Notes: generated by a model not told the origin, from the letters alone. A DNA stretch of 64,000 nucleotides from Fortiea contorta PCC 7126 (GCF_000332295.1 NZ_KB235930.1:3375895-3439894); one strand, 5' to 3'; counted from the first letter of the stretch, positions 37,803 through 47,649 are shown. Translations and numbers: made by a program.

Positions 37803-39036
37803 CCTTAATTTCCCTAATTTCGACTTTAACTTCTCCCTGCCCCAACTGAATTAACAATTCGTCTCCTACAGCTAAGTCATCTGGAGAACGGGCTATCGCC
37901 CCATTTTTTCGCCGTACCAATGCGTACCCACGCTGTAAGACAGCTTGCGGATCGAGACTCGTTAACTTGTGCTGTAATAATTCTAAATGCTGCTTTGCTC
38001 GCTCTGATCGCCCCATCGTCACTTGCAACAATTGCTGACGTTTCCAAGTGATTCTATCTACTTCTTGCTCGACTTGTCTATCTAACCGCAAACGTCGCCA
38101 GCGGTTCTTTAATTGCTGGAGTCGATTTTGTGCAACTTTAAGAGTATTCACCGTCGCTACGTGTAAAGCACTCACACGCCGGCGGTGTTGGAGATATAAA
38201 TCAGACAACGCAGGTATAACTATTTCTGCTGCTGCTGTTGGTGTATGCACGCACACGTCTGCAACTAAGTCTACCAAAGATTCATCTCGTTGATGACCAA
38301 TACCAGTAATTACGGGGATGGAACAAATAGCTACCGCCCGCACTACCCGTTCATCATTAAAACACGCTAATTCTTCCACCGCACCACCACCCCGTGCTAA
38401 AATTAGTACCTGAGCGCGACCGTCTTGCTCTACTCTAGCGATCGCTCTAACTATCGATTCTGGTGCTTGTTCACCCTGGACGGTTGCCGGAGAGAACAAA
38501 ACTCTTAACCCAGGATACCTTTGTTTCAGTGTTTTTTGGATATCGCCCCAAGCTGCGGCGGTGGGTGAGGTGACAACAGCGATAGTTTGGGGATGGGTGG
38601 GAAGCCCTCGCTTTCTCGCAGGATTAAACAAGCCCTCAGCCAGCAAGCGATTACGTAATTGTTGATAGCGCAACGCCTGTAACCCCGCACCAGCCGGCAA
38701 ACTCTGCCACACCGTCAACTGGTATTCTCCCCGCTGTGGATACAAGCGGATACTACCCAAAATAATTAATTGTTCACCAGGAACTGGTATCTGTGCGAGT
38801 TTAGCCAATTGACTATTCCACGCCACACACTTAATTCCCGCTGTCCCGTCAGGGTCTTGGAGTGTAAAAAACAACCCACTACGATGATGATTAGCACTAG
38901 AAACCTCTCCAGTTACCCAAACTTGTCGCAGTTGCTGGTCTTGTTCTAACAGCAAGCGGATATAATCAGTCAACCCCGCTACAGATAAGTAAGCTGGTGC
39001 AATTAAAGGTAATTCGTGTAGGTTGTCATTTGTCAT
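37792..39036 (-). CDS. xseA: Exodeoxyribonuclease VII large subunit XseA
   Basis: A 414-residue catalytic subunit. The N-terminal OB fold includes [23 protein letters not shown]. The catalytic core has [30 protein letters not shown] and [20 protein letters not shown], and long helices follow to the C-terminus. The enzyme trims single-stranded DNA from both ends and serves mismatch and damage repair. It is the first gene of an xseA-xseB unit and may read into the M23 peptidase gene. Confidence 0.96.
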   Translation of the reverse strand: MTNDNLHELPLIAPAYLSVAGLTDYIRLLLEQDQQLRQVWVTGEVSSANHHRSGLFFTLQDPDGTAGIKCVAWNSQLAKLAQIPVPGEQLIILGSIRLYPQRGEYQLTVWQSLPAGAGLQALRYQQLRNRLLAEGLFNPARKRGLPTHPQTIAVVTSPTAAAWGDIQKTLKQRYPGLRVLFSPATVQGEQAPESIVRAIARVEQDGRAQVLILARGGGAVEELACFNDERVVRAVAICSIPVITGIGHQRDESLVDLVADVCVHTPTAAAEIVIPALSDLYLQHRRRVSALHVATVNTLKVAQNRLQQLKNRWRRLRLDRQVEQEVDRITWKRQQLLQVTMGRSERAKQHLELLQHKLTSLDPQAVLQRGYALVRRKNGAIARSPDDLAVGDELLIQLGQGEVKVEIREIKVDG

Positions 39037-39093
39037 TAACGTTAAATTTTGAATATATATATGAAGTAACAGTTAATAATTTTTCTTAATAAA

Positions 39094-39294
39094 CTAAGCC
39101 ACAAAAATTAGGGGGAAGATGAAAATCTCTTCCCCCTGACGATTATTTTTGTTGTTTTCTGATTTGTTAGCTTCTTTGAGCTTTTGTCGGAGCATTTGTC
39201 TTTGCTTTTTGAGTTGTCGCTTTCTGGCTGAACCGCCTTTACCTTTGTCGTTCCTGCCTTCTCGGCGGGGTGACTCCCATCTTTTGAGTCGCAT
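39094..39294 (-). CDS. Small basic hypothetical protein (doubtful)
   Basis: A 66-residue frame with a strongly basic helical middle (GGSARKRQLKKQRQMLRQKL) that could bind nucleic acid. AAAGG lies about eleven bases before the ATG. A second frame on the same strand (39108-39302) overlaps it, so at most one is real; this one has the more protein-like pattern. I recognise no family. Confidence 0.3.
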   Translation of the reverse strand: MRLKRWESPRREGRNDKGKGGSARKRQLKKQRQMLRQKLKEANKSENNKNNRQGEEIFIFPLIFVA

Positions 39295-39376
39295 ACTTTC
39301 AACCTTTTGTGGATAAAGTAATTTAGTTGTGACTACAAGTGTAATACAAAAAGTGGATACTTGTCAATACATACAG

Positions 39377-39460
39377 TGGGCAGGAGGAGAATCGAACTCC
39401 TATGACCGCAAGGCCGCCACATTTTGAGTGTGGTGCGTCTACCAGTTCCGCCACCCGCCC
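39377..39460 (-). tRNA. tRNA-Leu (CAA)
   Basis: On the minus strand GGGCGGG pairs with CCTGCCC in the acceptor stem. The anticodon stem CCACA/TGTGG holds loop CTCAAAA with anticodon CAA. A long variable arm marks a class II leucine tRNA, and the T arm has GTTCGATTC. The discriminator is A; CCA is not encoded. Confidence 0.95.
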
Positions 39461-39567
39461 TTGGGTGCAACTTTACTATTATACCCCATTAAATAGTTTT
39501 GTGACTAAGTTAAATCCTAAATTTGGGAATTTATTCTCATGGCGCTTGAGCATTGACCAAAATTCAC

Positions 39568-40443
39568 TTACCAATTGCGCCAGCCGCCTTGGGGTAAGGC
39601 TTGTTCAGTGCTTTTGTGTGTGGGGGATTGCAAGAGCAGTTGATATTCTTGGCTGCTGGCCCAGCGGTCAATTTCTCTAGCTCGCAATACGGGGACTGGG
39701 TGGGTTAATTGGGCTGTACGAGCGGCTTTGACCATTTCGCCTAATTCAGTCTTGCTGATGTCATCATAGGCGCGGGCTTGGGCAACAAAGGCGTCAAGAT
39801 TCAGTTGTGGTGCTAGTTTGGGAGAGCCGCCTGCAAGTTTCATTAAAACTGACATAACAACTTTGGGGTTTTGGGTGGCTAGCAAAGCGGCGCGATCGCA
39901 GGTAAACTCAGCACAGCGCACCCATTCTAAAAGTTGTGCTTGGATAGCTTGAGCCACGAACGCCCCCACATTCGGTAAAGCAGCGGCGGCGAGGATCAGG
40001 ACATTGACAGGAGTTAAGTAGACGCTGTGGTCACATTTGAGATGACCTAACTCATGAGCAATGACAGCTTGAATTTCTTCTGGTGTCAGGATATCAATTA
40101 AAGAGGTATGAACAACAATAAACGGCTGCTTACCGCGCATAGCAAAGGTGTAAGCATTGGGAGCCGGATGTTGCCGGACGTATAATTGAGGCGGCTCGAT
40201 ATCTAAAGTTGTGCAAGCTGCCAACAACAAATTGTGTAGTTCAGGCAGTTGATTTTTACCTACCAGCACGCTAGCAGCAATATTTTCTACATAAAAAACC
40301 TGTTCTGCCACTGGCCCTAACCAATTTCGCACCACCATATCTAAACCGGGTATTTGCTGGAGAGCTTTTGTGGCTTCTAAGTCTAGGGGATGACGAAACG
40401 AGTCAGCTTTTAAACCAAGGAGTGGGGTTTTGAGGAAAGACAT
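39568..40443 (-). CDS. M48 family zinc metalloprotease
   Basis: A 291-residue HtpX/Ste24-related peptidase. The zinc motif is AVIAHELGHLKCDHS (HExxH). A downstream Glu ligand lies in WVRCAEFTCDRAALL. A hydrophobic segment follows the HExxH (VNVLILAAAALPNVGAFVA). The C-terminal half has THPVPVLRAREIDRW, as in other M48 proteins. It probably acts in membrane protein quality control. I start at ATG 40443 (MSFLKTPL), the usual family start; the frame extends nine codons upstream. tRNA-Leu lies downstream. Confidence 0.92.
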   Translation of the reverse strand: MSFLKTPLLGLKADSFRHPLDLEATKALQQIPGLDMVVRNWLGPVAEQVFYVENIAASVLVGKNQLPELHNLLLAACTTLDIEPPQLYVRQHPAPNAYTFAMRGKQPFIVVHTSLIDILTPEEIQAVIAHELGHLKCDHSVYLTPVNVLILAAAALPNVGAFVAQAIQAQLLEWVRCAEFTCDRAALLATQNPKVVMSVLMKLAGGSPKLAPQLNLDAFVAQARAYDDISKTELGEMVKAARTAQLTHPVPVLRAREIDRWASSQEYQLLLQSPTHKSTEQALPQGGWRNW

Positions 40444-40516
40444 GATGGAGCAAGCTAGGAAACAACTCAACTGAGGAATGCAGATAAACAGACTCCCACA
40501 GATAGTATAACGATTT

Positions 40517-40547
40517 AAGTAGGGTGGGCGATGCCCACCTAGCTACT
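40517..40547. repeat. Hairpin of the AGTAGGGTGGGC family (copy 1)
   Basis: AGTAGGGTGGGC is followed by GATGCCCACC and AGCTACT, an imperfect inverted repeat between murA and the M48 gene. It is closely related to the perfect hairpin at 57431-57457. Confidence 0.65.
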
Positions 40548-41922
40548 AAGTCGTTACTGATGTTGAGGGATGAATGGAGTTGGTAACTTGTGCATCTGCC
40601 GAAACTCCGCCGAGGCGAGAGATTCTGGCGCCCAATTGTTGTAACTTCAGATCAAGGCGATCGTAACCGCGATCAAGATGATTTAGTCCCTGAATGGTAG
40701 TTTGTCCTTCGGCTGCTAGCCCAGCGATGACTAAAGCCGCCGACGCTCGTAAGTCTGTGCCTAAAACCGGTGCACCCGATAACATCGGTACACCACGGAC
40801 AAAGGCAGTGTTTCCTTTGACACGAATATCCGCCCCCAAACGATTTAATTCAGAGGCGTGACGTAAGCGATTTTCAAACACAGACTCGTTAATCAAACTA
40901 TCTCCTTCTGCCAAGGTCAACAAAGCCATAAACGGTGCTTGCATATCCGTGGGAAATCCTGGATGGGGCAAGGTTTCAATATCTGTGGCTCTAAGGGTGG
41001 CAGATTTGCGGACACGTAAGCAGTCTGGCCCTTCCTCAATAATTGGGACACCGATATCTCGCAGTTTGGCAATCACGGGGATTAAATGGTCTGGGCACAC
41101 TGGGGATAGGGTAAGTTCTGAGCGGGTAATGGCTCCTGCTACCAAAAATGTACCTGTTTCAATGCGATCAGGAATGATACTGTATTCGACTGAATGTAAT
41201 TTAGGAACACCAACAACTGTAATTGTACTAGTACCTGCACCCTGAATCTTTGCACCCATCGCATTGCAGAAATTCGCCAAGTCAACTACTTCTGGTTCCC
41301 TAGCAGCGTTTTCGATCATGGTTTCGCCATCGGCTAAGGTAGCCGCCATCATCAACGTTTCCGTTGCACCCACACTAGGGGTATCTAGGTAGATTTTGGC
41401 TCCTTTTAATCGGTTACTGCTTCCGGGAACATAGGCGTTACAAATGCCGTGTTCAATTTGCACTTCGGCTCCCATTGCTTGCAGTCCCCGGACGTGCAAA
41501 TCAACTGGTCTAGCCCCGATGGCACAACCCCCCGGTAATGGCATCTGTGCGACTCCTAGCCGCGCCAAAATTGCGCCAATAGCGAAAAAGCTCGCCCGCA
41601 GTTGCGTCACTAGTTCATAGGGAGCTTTAGATGTGGTAATTTCACTGGCATTAATGTCTAAAATGTCGCTTTGTCGTGTGAGACGCACACCCAAAGCTAA
41701 TAACACCTGAGCCATGCGCTCTACATCCGCGAGTAAGGGAACGTTCCGGATGCGACAGTCTCCAGAACATAACAAGGCTCCAGCCATAATCACCAGTGCT
41801 GAATTTTTAGCCCCGCTAATATTGACATGCCCTTGCAAAGGATGCCCACCCCAGATTTGCAAGACTGAGGAGTCTGCCTCTGGTGAAGTTTTTGCATCTG
41901 GTAAGCTGCTAGAAGGATTAAT
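40546..41922 (-). CDS. murA: UDP-N-acetylglucosamine 1-carboxyvinyltransferase MurA, likely ATT start
   Basis: MurA transfers enolpyruvate from PEP to UDP-GlcNAc, the first committed step of peptidoglycan synthesis. The fold markers [28 protein letters not shown] (active-site Cys loop), [13 protein letters not shown] and [11 protein letters not shown] are present in order. The only conventional start codon between the upstream stop (42019-42021) and the conserved domain is TTG at 41862, which has no good ribosome site. Twenty codons upstream, GGAGGT (41929-41934) lies at ideal distance from an in-frame ATT at 41922, giving an N-terminus [21 protein letters not shown] take ATT as the start; TTG remains possible. 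Total is 458 residues. Confidence 0.93.
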   Translation of the reverse strand: MNPSSSLPDAKTSPEADSSVLQIWGGHPLQGHVNISGAKNSALVIMAGALLCSGDCRIRNVPLLADVERMAQVLLALGVRLTRQSDILDINASEITTSKAPYELVTQLRASFFAIGAILARLGVAQMPLPGGCAIGARPVDLHVRGLQAMGAEVQIEHGICNAYVPGSSNRLKGAKIYLDTPSVGATETLMMAATLADGETMIENAAREPEVVDLANFCNAMGAKIQGAGTSTITVVGVPKLHSVEYSIIPDRIETGTFLVAGAITRSELTLSPVCPDHLIPVIAKLRDIGVPIIEEGPDCLRVRKSATLRATDIETLPHPGFPTDMQAPFMALLTLAEGDSLINESVFENRLRHASELNRLGADIRVKGNTAFVRGVPMLSGAPVLGTDLRASAALVIAGLAAEGQTTIQGLNHLDRGYDRLDLKLQQLGARISRLGGVSADAQVTNSIHPSTSVTT

Positions 41923-41928
41923 AAGCCT

Positions 41929-41934
41929 ACCTCC
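41929..41934 (-). promoter_or_regulatory. Ribosome binding site supporting the ATT start of murA
   Basis: GGAGGT on the minus strand, seven bases (counted from GGAGG) before ATT at 41922. No ATG, GTG or TTG lies within usual reach in any frame consistent with MurA. Confidence 0.6.
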
Positions 41935-42243
41935 AAGATAAATCTGTAAATTTAAAGGTTTGAAGTTGGTTTTGATTCTACAGTAAAGAGTCGATTGATA
42001 GATATTTTCCAGGTCAATTTACTAGCAAAAAACTATTTTTTTGTGTAACAACTGACGACTGTAAACTAGCGTGGATAAGCTTTATGGCAATCTGAAAATT
42101 GAGAAGCGAATGGATATCCAACTTTACCCCAGTGGTAAGATTTTTCTACTCTGAAGGCAGAGTGTGTGGGTGAGGTTGGGAAGTATTTGACAAATCTGGA
42201 GAAACCAGCAATAATTAGAATCTGTGTATAATAAAGATTGCCA

Positions 42244-42325
42244 GCGGAACTGGCGGAATTGGCAGACGCGCTAGATTCAGGTTCTAGTGCCGCAAGGCTT
42301 CCGGGTTCAAGTCCCGGGTTCCGCA
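42244..42325 (+). tRNA. tRNA-Leu (CAG)
   Basis: Acceptor GCGGAAC pairs with GTTCCGC. The anticodon stem CTAGA/TCTAG holds loop TTCAGGT with anticodon CAG. The long variable arm (GTGCCGCAAGGCTT) marks a class II leucine tRNA, and the T arm is CCGGG-TTCAAGT-CCCGG. The discriminator is A; CCA is not encoded. Confidence 0.96.
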
Positions 42326-42366
42326 CTAAAATCATCAAGGATGAAATCTGAGACTTCACCCTGTTT

Positions 42367-43149
42367 ATGTTGACTAGTTTACAAAACCCTTTAGTAAAGC
42401 AAATTCGTAAGCTGCATTCTACCAAGGAGCGGCAGAAGCAGGAAATGTTTTTATTGGAAGGGACGCATTTGTTAGAAGAAGCTTGTGCGGTGAACCATCC
42501 ATTAACAGCGTTGTGCTGCACCCCGCAATGGCAAGCAGCGCATCCCTTATTATGGCAAGAAGCTAGTAGCCGCAGCGATCGCACAGAAATCGTCAGCCCA
42601 GAAATTTTAGCAGCGATCGCGACTACAATACAACCAGACGGGGTAGTGGCAACACTAAAGCGGGACTATATACAAACGCCAGTACCTACAGCAGGTTTAG
42701 TCCTAGCCTTAGAAACTGTCCAAGACCCTGGTAATTTGGGGACAATCATTCGCAGCGCAGCGGCGGCTGGGGCAACTGGTTTATGGGTGAGTGGAGATAG
42801 TGTAGATTTAGATAATCCTAAAGTCCTGCGTGCATCTGCTGGGCAGTGGTTTCGTTTAGCAATGGCGGTGAGTACAGATTTAAAAGCTACAGTCCAACAA
42901 AGTCAGCAACAGGGAATGCAGGTAATCGCTACTTTGCCCAGCGCCACCTTAACTTATTGGCAAGTGGACTGGCGAAAACCTAGTTTAATTTTATTAGGAA
43001 ATGAGGGTGCTGGTTTATCACCTGCTTTAGCGGCAATGGCAGACACACAAGTGCAAATTCCCCTGAGTCCGGGGGTAGAGTCATTGAATGTGGCGATCGC
43101 TGCATCTTTGATGTTATACGAAGCCAGAAGACAAATGACTTATCAGTAA
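42367..43149 (+). CDS. SpoU/TrmH family RNA 2'-O-methyltransferase
   Basis: A 260-residue SPOUT enzyme. The N-terminal substrate-binding part has SLQNPLVKQIRKL and MFLLEGTHLLEEA. The catalytic knot has ETVQDPGNLGTIIRSA (motif 1, with the catalytic Arg), LILLGNEGAGLS (motif 2) and IPLSPGVESLNVAIAASLMLY (motif 3, SAM site). It should methylate a ribose in rRNA or tRNA; the exact position cannot be told. It starts 41 bp after tRNA-Leu and may be transcribed with it. Confidence 0.94.
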   Translation: MLTSLQNPLVKQIRKLHSTKERQKQEMFLLEGTHLLEEACAVNHPLTALCCTPQWQAAHPLLWQEASSRSDRTEIVSPEILAAIATTIQPDGVVATLKRDYIQTPVPTAGLVLALETVQDPGNLGTIIRSAAAAGATGLWVSGDSVDLDNPKVLRASAGQWFRLAMAVSTDLKATVQQSQQQGMQVIATLPSATLTYWQVDWRKPSLILLGNEGAGLSPALAAMADTQVQIPLSPGVESLNVAIAASLMLYEARRQMTYQ

Positions 43150-43159
43150 AGATTGTTAA

Positions 43160-43390
43160 TTATGTTTTTGTCCTATCTGCTAAATACTGCTCAATGTCCG
43201 CAACCGCAGATTCAAAATCTGCTAAATCAGTAGGAATCAAATCTTCATCTAGCTCGGCTTCATTGGTATCTAATTCCTGTACGGCTTCCTTCTGGGCAGG
43301 CTCTTGGTGTAAGATATTCTGCAATTGATGCAATGATTCTTGAAACTCTTGAGCAGCGGCGTGACGCTGTTGAGGCTGATTTTGCTCCAT
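43160..43390 (-). CDS. Small acidic hypothetical protein
   Basis: A 76-residue, Gln- and Glu-rich protein (MEQNQPQQRHAAAQEFQESL, then an acidic second half ending ESAVADIEQYLADRTKT). The heptad-like spacing suggests helix or coiled coil. I do not recognise a named family, but the composition is protein-like and two other minus-strand frames across it look like shadows. It is convergent with the methyltransferase gene 11 bp away. Confidence 0.6.
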   Translation of the reverse strand: MEQNQPQQRHAAAQEFQESLHQLQNILHQEPAQKEAVQELDTNEAELDEDLIPTDLADFESAVADIEQYLADRTKT

Positions 43391-43512
43391 AATTTTGACC
43401 TAACAATCTCGATGGTAGTAACTGCAGCTTGATGTTTTGCACATTTAATATCATAGTCTGCACATATCAAAATTTGGGCAGATAGCAAAGGCTTGTTTGA
43501 GGAAATGAAATT

Positions 43513-44088
43513 TTAGGGATTTAACCCAGCCCGTTGAAAGATTGCGTGAGGGGTAATTTCCAATTTTGGTAGTAAATCATCAGTAATTGGTTGATGCAAT
43601 CGATAGGTAATTGGCAAAGAAGATGGCGCAAATACAGTTACAGTTCTAGCTTTCGTATCAACTACCCAAACACGAGAAACACCAGCGTTGAGATAATCAG
43701 TAGCTTTTTCGGCAATTTCACCAAAAGTTTGACCAGGTGAGATAATTTCAATTACTAATTCCGGTGCAACAGGACAAGCTTCATCTAATAGCCAATCAGC
43801 AGAAAGACGATGATATGAAACATAAGTTAAATCTGGTACAGGTATCCAATCTTGTTGATTTCGTGTGAGTTTGATTGCCCATTCAATCACAACCCGACCT
43901 TGTGTTTGTGCCCATGCAGACAATAGTATAAATAAAGCGCCAGTAGTTGAGCCATGAAAAAATTTTGGTGACATTTCATCATTTTTATATTTGGGTACAG
44001 CTTCACCGTTGACAAACTCGTATGTAATATCACCTTCAGGAAGTGCGAGAAATTCTTCTAGGGTAAGTTCGGTTTTGAGCTGAGTCAT
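43513..44088 (-). CDS. Uma2 family (DUF820) putative endonuclease
   Basis: A 191-residue Uma2 protein. It opens LTLEEFLALPEGDITYEFVNGEAVP, then has VPDLTYVSYHRL and PELVIEIISPGQTFGEIAEK, with the E and nearby acidic residues of the nuclease-like core. WVVDTKARTVTVF follows, and the Lys of a typical ExK is replaced in VIEIIS, as in many members. Sequence similarity to the other Uma2 protein in this window (12526-13104) is low, so it is not a recent duplicate. Role unknown. Confidence 0.9.
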   Translation of the reverse strand: MTQLKTELTLEEFLALPEGDITYEFVNGEAVPKYKNDEMSPKFFHGSTTGALFILLSAWAQTQGRVVIEWAIKLTRNQQDWIPVPDLTYVSYHRLSADWLLDEACPVAPELVIEIISPGQTFGEIAEKATDYLNAGVSRVWVVDTKARTVTVFAPSSLPITYRLHQPITDDLLPKLEITPHAIFQRAGLNP

Positions 44089-44203
44089 GGTTATTTTGCA
44101 GGTTGAGTGATGACTTTATACGGCATAAAATTTTATATCTGTACATCAAAATTTATTAGCGCCGCATATTTTTGATGATTAATTAACTCTTTAATTACTC
44201 GCT

Positions 44204-44233
44204 GTAAGAGACGTTGCTATACAACGTCTCTGC
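44204..44233. repeat. Dispersed ~30-bp palindromic repeat (copy C)
   Basis: AGAGACGTTGC and CAACGTCTCT pair around a short TATA loop, in the intergenic gap upstream of the Uma2 gene and downstream of gatA. Confidence 0.75.
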
Positions 44234-44286
44234 CTTAATTTTCAGATATGTTTATTTTACTCAAACTGGTGTAGAGAAGTAGAATT

Positions 44287-45744
44287 TTACAGTTGTGGTT
44301 GATGTTGATGCCAAGTAGTTGATTGCTCATAAGCATAAGCTACTTGAAATAGTTGGTCTTCTCGCAGCACTTGGCTAATTAGCTGTAAACCAATGGGTAG
44401 CCCTTTGTCATCAAAACCACAGGGTAAGCTCAAACCAGGTAAACCAGCGAGATTGGCGGGAATTGTCATCAAATCCAGCAAATACATACTTAACGGGTCA
44501 GTATTCTTTGCTCCCACGGGGAAAGCTGTTGACGGTACAGTCGGACAAACTAACACATCAACTAAATCAAAAGCTTTTTCAAAGTCTTGTTTAATTAAAG
44601 TGCGGACTTTTTGGGCTTTGAGATAATAGGCGTCATAATAGCCAGCTGACAAAGCATAGGTACCAATCATTATCCGGCGCTTGACCTCTGCACCAAAACC
44701 TTCAGAGCGGGTGCGAGTGTACATTGATAACAGATTGTCTGCATCCGCAGCACGCATACCGTATTTCACACCATCGTATCGAGCGAGGTTGGCTGAAGCT
44801 TCCGATGGTGCGATGATGTAATAGCTGGGTACGCCGTAACGGAAATTGGGACAGGAAATGATGTGAATTTCCGCTCCTAAACTCTGTAGTTGGTCGATGG
44901 CTTTAGTCACCGCTTGTTCTACAGCTGTGTCTAAACCTTCGCCAAAGGTTTCTTTAATGATGCCAATTCTCAACTTTCTTCTAGCTTTGAGGTCTGGTTT
45001 TAAACTAGCAGCGTAGTTGGGGATTTCTACTTTCAAGCTGGTTGAGTCTTGAGGGTCATAACCTGCGATCGCACTTAACAAAATTGCTGTATCTTCTACA
45101 GAGCGTCCAAAGGGGCCGATTTGATCTAAGGAGGAAGCAAAAGCTACCAACCCATAACGAGAAACCAAACCGTAAGTCGGCTTCATTCCCACTACACCAC
45201 AAAAAGATGCTGGTTGGCGAATCGAACCACCAGTATCAGAACCAAGAGAAACTACACATTCTTGGGCTGCTACTGCTGCTGCTGAACCGCCAGAAGAACC
45301 GCCCGGAACCGTTGATAAATCCCATGGGTTATTTGTAATTTGGTAAGCAGAGTTTTCCGTGGAACCACCCATCGCAAACTCATCTAAGTTAGTTTTACCG
45401 ACAATTACTGCTTCCGCATCCAGCAGTTTTTGCGTTACTGTCGATTCGTAGGGCGGTACAAAATTTTCTAAAATCCGGGAGGCGCAAGTTGTGGGTATCC
45501 CCTTCGTGCAAATATTGTCCTTAATTCCAATGGGAATCCCCGCTAACAGCCCTATTTCTTCTCCTGCCGCGATTTTAGCATCCACAGCCTGCGCCTGTGC
45601 TAACGCCCGTTGTGCCGTCACATGTAAAAAACTATGCAATTTCGGCTCTAGGGCTTGAATGCGGTCTAAAGCTTCTTGGGTAATTTCAACGGCAGAACGT
45701 TCTTTTTTAATTAGCTGTTCATGCAGTTCGCGGATGGATGCCAT
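44287..45744 (-). CDS. gatA: Glutamyl-tRNA(Gln) amidotransferase subunit A
   Basis: A 485-residue amidase-signature enzyme. The catalytic Lys is in [10 protein letters not shown], the cis-Ser in [13 protein letters not shown] and the nucleophile Ser in [15 protein letters not shown]. GatA releases ammonia from glutamine, and GatB uses it to turn Glu-tRNA(Gln) into Gln-tRNA(Gln); cyanobacteria depend on this route. Length and motif order are normal. gatB and gatC are not in the window, as is usual in cyanobacteria where the genes are scattered. Confidence 0.97.
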   Translation of the reverse strand: MASIRELHEQLIKKERSAVEITQEALDRIQALEPKLHSFLHVTAQRALAQAQAVDAKIAAGEEIGLLAGIPIGIKDNICTKGIPTTCASRILENFVPPYESTVTQKLLDAEAVIVGKTNLDEFAMGGSTENSAYQITNNPWDLSTVPGGSSGGSAAAVAAQECVVSLGSDTGGSIRQPASFCGVVGMKPTYGLVSRYGLVAFASSLDQIGPFGRSVEDTAILLSAIAGYDPQDSTSLKVEIPNYAASLKPDLKARRKLRIGIIKETFGEGLDTAVEQAVTKAIDQLQSLGAEIHIISCPNFRYGVPSYYIIAPSEASANLARYDGVKYGMRAADADNLLSMYTRTRSEGFGAEVKRRIMIGTYALSAGYYDAYYLKAQKVRTLIKQDFEKAFDLVDVLVCPTVPSTAFPVGAKNTDPLSMYLLDLMTIPANLAGLPGLSLPCGFDDKGLPIGLQLISQVLREDQLFQVAYAYEQSTTWHQHQPQL

Positions 45745-45789
45745 GATTACTCTCTTTATGACTCAAGTGATTCTAGTACATATTCAAGG

Positions 45790-45935
45790 GTACTGGGGAG
45801 TGTGGGGTGATGGGGTGGTGGGGTGATGGGGTGGTGGGGAGAAAAAGAATTTATGCTTATGCTTTTGATCTTCCCCCTTTTCCTACACCTCCCACACCTC
45901 CCACACCTCCCACACCTCCCACCCTTTCCCCTATT
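45790..45935. repeat. GC-skewed hairpin repeat element with conserved core (copy 2)
   Basis: A G-rich arm (TGGGGTGATGGGG units, to 45840), a 28-base core (45846-45873) and a C-rich arm (CACCTCCCA units). The core matches copy 1 (19874-19901) in inverse orientation, 25 of 28. It sits between divergent gatA and dnaE-C. Confidence 0.85.
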
Positions 45936-45985
45936 CCCCATGCCCTAGATTAATTTTATAATTGACAATCTGGGAGGTAAAAAAA

Positions 45986-47335
45986 ATGGTAAAAATTATT
46001 ACGCGCAAGTACATAGGCAAAGAAAATGTTTATGACATTGGGGTTGAGCAGGATCATAATTTTGCGATTAAAAATGGTTTGATAGCTGCTAATTGTTTTA
46101 ATAAGTCTCATTCAACTGCTTATGGGTATGTGACTTATCAAACTGCATATTTAAAAGCTAATTATCCCTTAGAATATATGGCGGCGCTGTTGACCGCTAA
46201 CAGTGGCGACACAGAGAAAGTGCAGAGATACATTAACAACTGCACAAATATGGGAATTCAAATAGATTCACCGGATATTAACCGCTCTGGGCTGGATTTT
46301 ACACCAGTGGCAGGTAAAATTTTATTTGGATTTTCTGCGGTTCGGAATGTGGGACAAAATGCGATCGCTTGTATTTTAGAAGCGAGAGTGGAGGGTGGGG
46401 TATTTAAATCATTGGGTGATTTTTGCGATCGCGTTGATTTACGTGCTGTTAACCGTCGGACTTTGGAGTCGCTAATTTCTTGCGGAGCTTTCGATAAAAT
46501 TGAATCTAATCGTCAGCAATTAATGCAAGATTTACCATTAGTATATGATTGGGCACAGTCTCGCGCCAAAGATAGAGCTAGCGGTCAAGGTAGTATTTTT
46601 GATTTATTGGGTGGTGGATTTTCTACGCCTAGCAAAACTACCAGCAATGCTTTTGAAACTGCGCCCAAAGCTCCACCTATTTCTGATTTTCCCCCACAAG
46701 AAAAGTTGCGATTGGAAAAGGAACTTTTAGGGTTTTATGTGTCAGACCACCCGCTAAAATCTTTAAGACAAATTGCCTCCTTACTGACTCCTATTAATCT
46801 TTCACAGCTTGGCGAACAACGAGAAGATACTAAGCTTTGTGCAGTTGTCATGCTCAATAATGTGAAAAAAGTAGTTACTAAAAAAGGTGACTCAATGGCA
46901 ATTTTGCAAATAGAAGACCTGACAACACAATTAGAAGCTGTAGTCTTTCCTAAAAATTATGAACGAATTAGTTCACTACTAAAAGTTGACGCCAGATTGA
47001 TTATTTGGGGAAAAGTAGACCGACGAGATGATAAAAATCAATTTATTGTGGAAGAAGCAGAGCCGGTAGAAACAATTCAGATAGTAATGGTGGAACTCAA
47101 CCCCCAACAAGTAGCTAATATTGATGAATTGCATCGCCTGAAAACAATTTTACAAGAACAATCAGGAGATAAAGAAAAAGCAAAAATGCCAGTAGTTGGA
47201 ATTGTACAGACTGATAATTCTCGTAAACTTGTACGCTTGGGTTGGCAATTTTGCGTACAAGATTCTAGAATTACTGTCCAAGCTTTGCAAAACGCTAGAT
47301 TTATTGCTTATTTAAAACCATTGACTAGTAGTTGA
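45986..47335 (+). CDS. dnaE: DNA polymerase III alpha subunit, C-terminal half with split intein C-fragment
   Basis: A 449-residue protein. The first 36 residues are the C-part of the cyanobacterial split DnaE intein (MVKIITRKYIGKENVYDIGV ... KNGLIAAN). The C-extein begins CFNKSHSTAYGYVTYQTAYL, the usual split point with Cys at +1. The rest is the C-terminal part of the replicative polymerase, including helix-hairpin and OB-fold segments (LGFYVSDHPL, DSMAILQIEDL). The product must ligate in trans to an N-half made from a separate gene not in this window. GGGAGGT lies seven bases before ATG 45986, which is also the known intein start; the TTG at 45962 is not the start. Confidence 0.97.
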   Translation: MVKIITRKYIGKENVYDIGVEQDHNFAIKNGLIAANCFNKSHSTAYGYVTYQTAYLKANYPLEYMAALLTANSGDTEKVQRYINNCTNMGIQIDSPDINRSGLDFTPVAGKILFGFSAVRNVGQNAIACILEARVEGGVFKSLGDFCDRVDLRAVNRRTLESLISCGAFDKIESNRQQLMQDLPLVYDWAQSRAKDRASGQGSIFDLLGGGFSTPSKTTSNAFETAPKAPPISDFPPQEKLRLEKELLGFYVSDHPLKSLRQIASLLTPINLSQLGEQREDTKLCAVVMLNNVKKVVTKKGDSMAILQIEDLTTQLEAVVFPKNYERISSLLKVDARLIIWGKVDRRDDKNQFIVEEAEPVETIQIVMVELNPQQVANIDELHRLKTILQEQSGDKEKAKMPVVGIVQTDNSRKLVRLGWQFCVQDSRITVQALQNARFIAYLKPLTSS

Positions 47336-47377
47336 AGTTAGAAAATTCCAAGTTGATTCATAATTACGAAAACCAAT

Positions 47378-47407
47378 GTAGAGATGTTAGGTTTGCTTCG
47401 TCTCTAC
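47378..47407. repeat. Dispersed ~30-bp palindromic repeat (copy D)
   Basis: GTAGAGATG and CGTCTCTAC termini around TTAGGTTTGCTT, just after dnaE. The remaining 314-bp gap to the next gene holds nothing else that I can name. Confidence 0.75.
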
Positions 47408-47649
47408 AAGTATTTCGGTTAACTTATGATTGATTTCTGGATAGTTCATTAGTTTGGAAATTTTGAGTAAAGACACGATAATATGTGCCTTTACTTACAT
47501 ATTTTTAGCTGCGTCATCAGTATAAAAGCTGAGGTGGCTGGGGCTTGAATCGTTTTTTTAGTCACTTATGCGGTTGATTATCTTTCCGAGTAAGTGGTAT
47601 CTTTTGATGCCAAGGCATTTAAGCGATAGCCTAGGGAAGGAGTCAGCAC

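Noticed and set aside
39108-39302. Alternative 64-codon frame overlapping the small basic frame
   Set aside because: It is in another frame of the same DNA, Lys/Ser-rich and without a family pattern; I kept only the other as a doubtful call.
43260-43488. Two further minus-strand frames over the small acidic protein gene
   Set aside because: They overlap each other and the better frame at 43160-43390, and their translations do not look like proteins.
45756-45941. Minus-strand frame between gatA and dnaE-C
   Set aside because: It is a translation of the C-rich and G-rich repeat arms (CGRCGRCGR and HHPTLP patterns).
45962-45985. TTG at 45962 as dnaE-C start
   Set aside because: It would add eight residues before the invariant intein start, and the ribosome site GGGAGGT lies inside that added part, correctly placed for ATG 45986.
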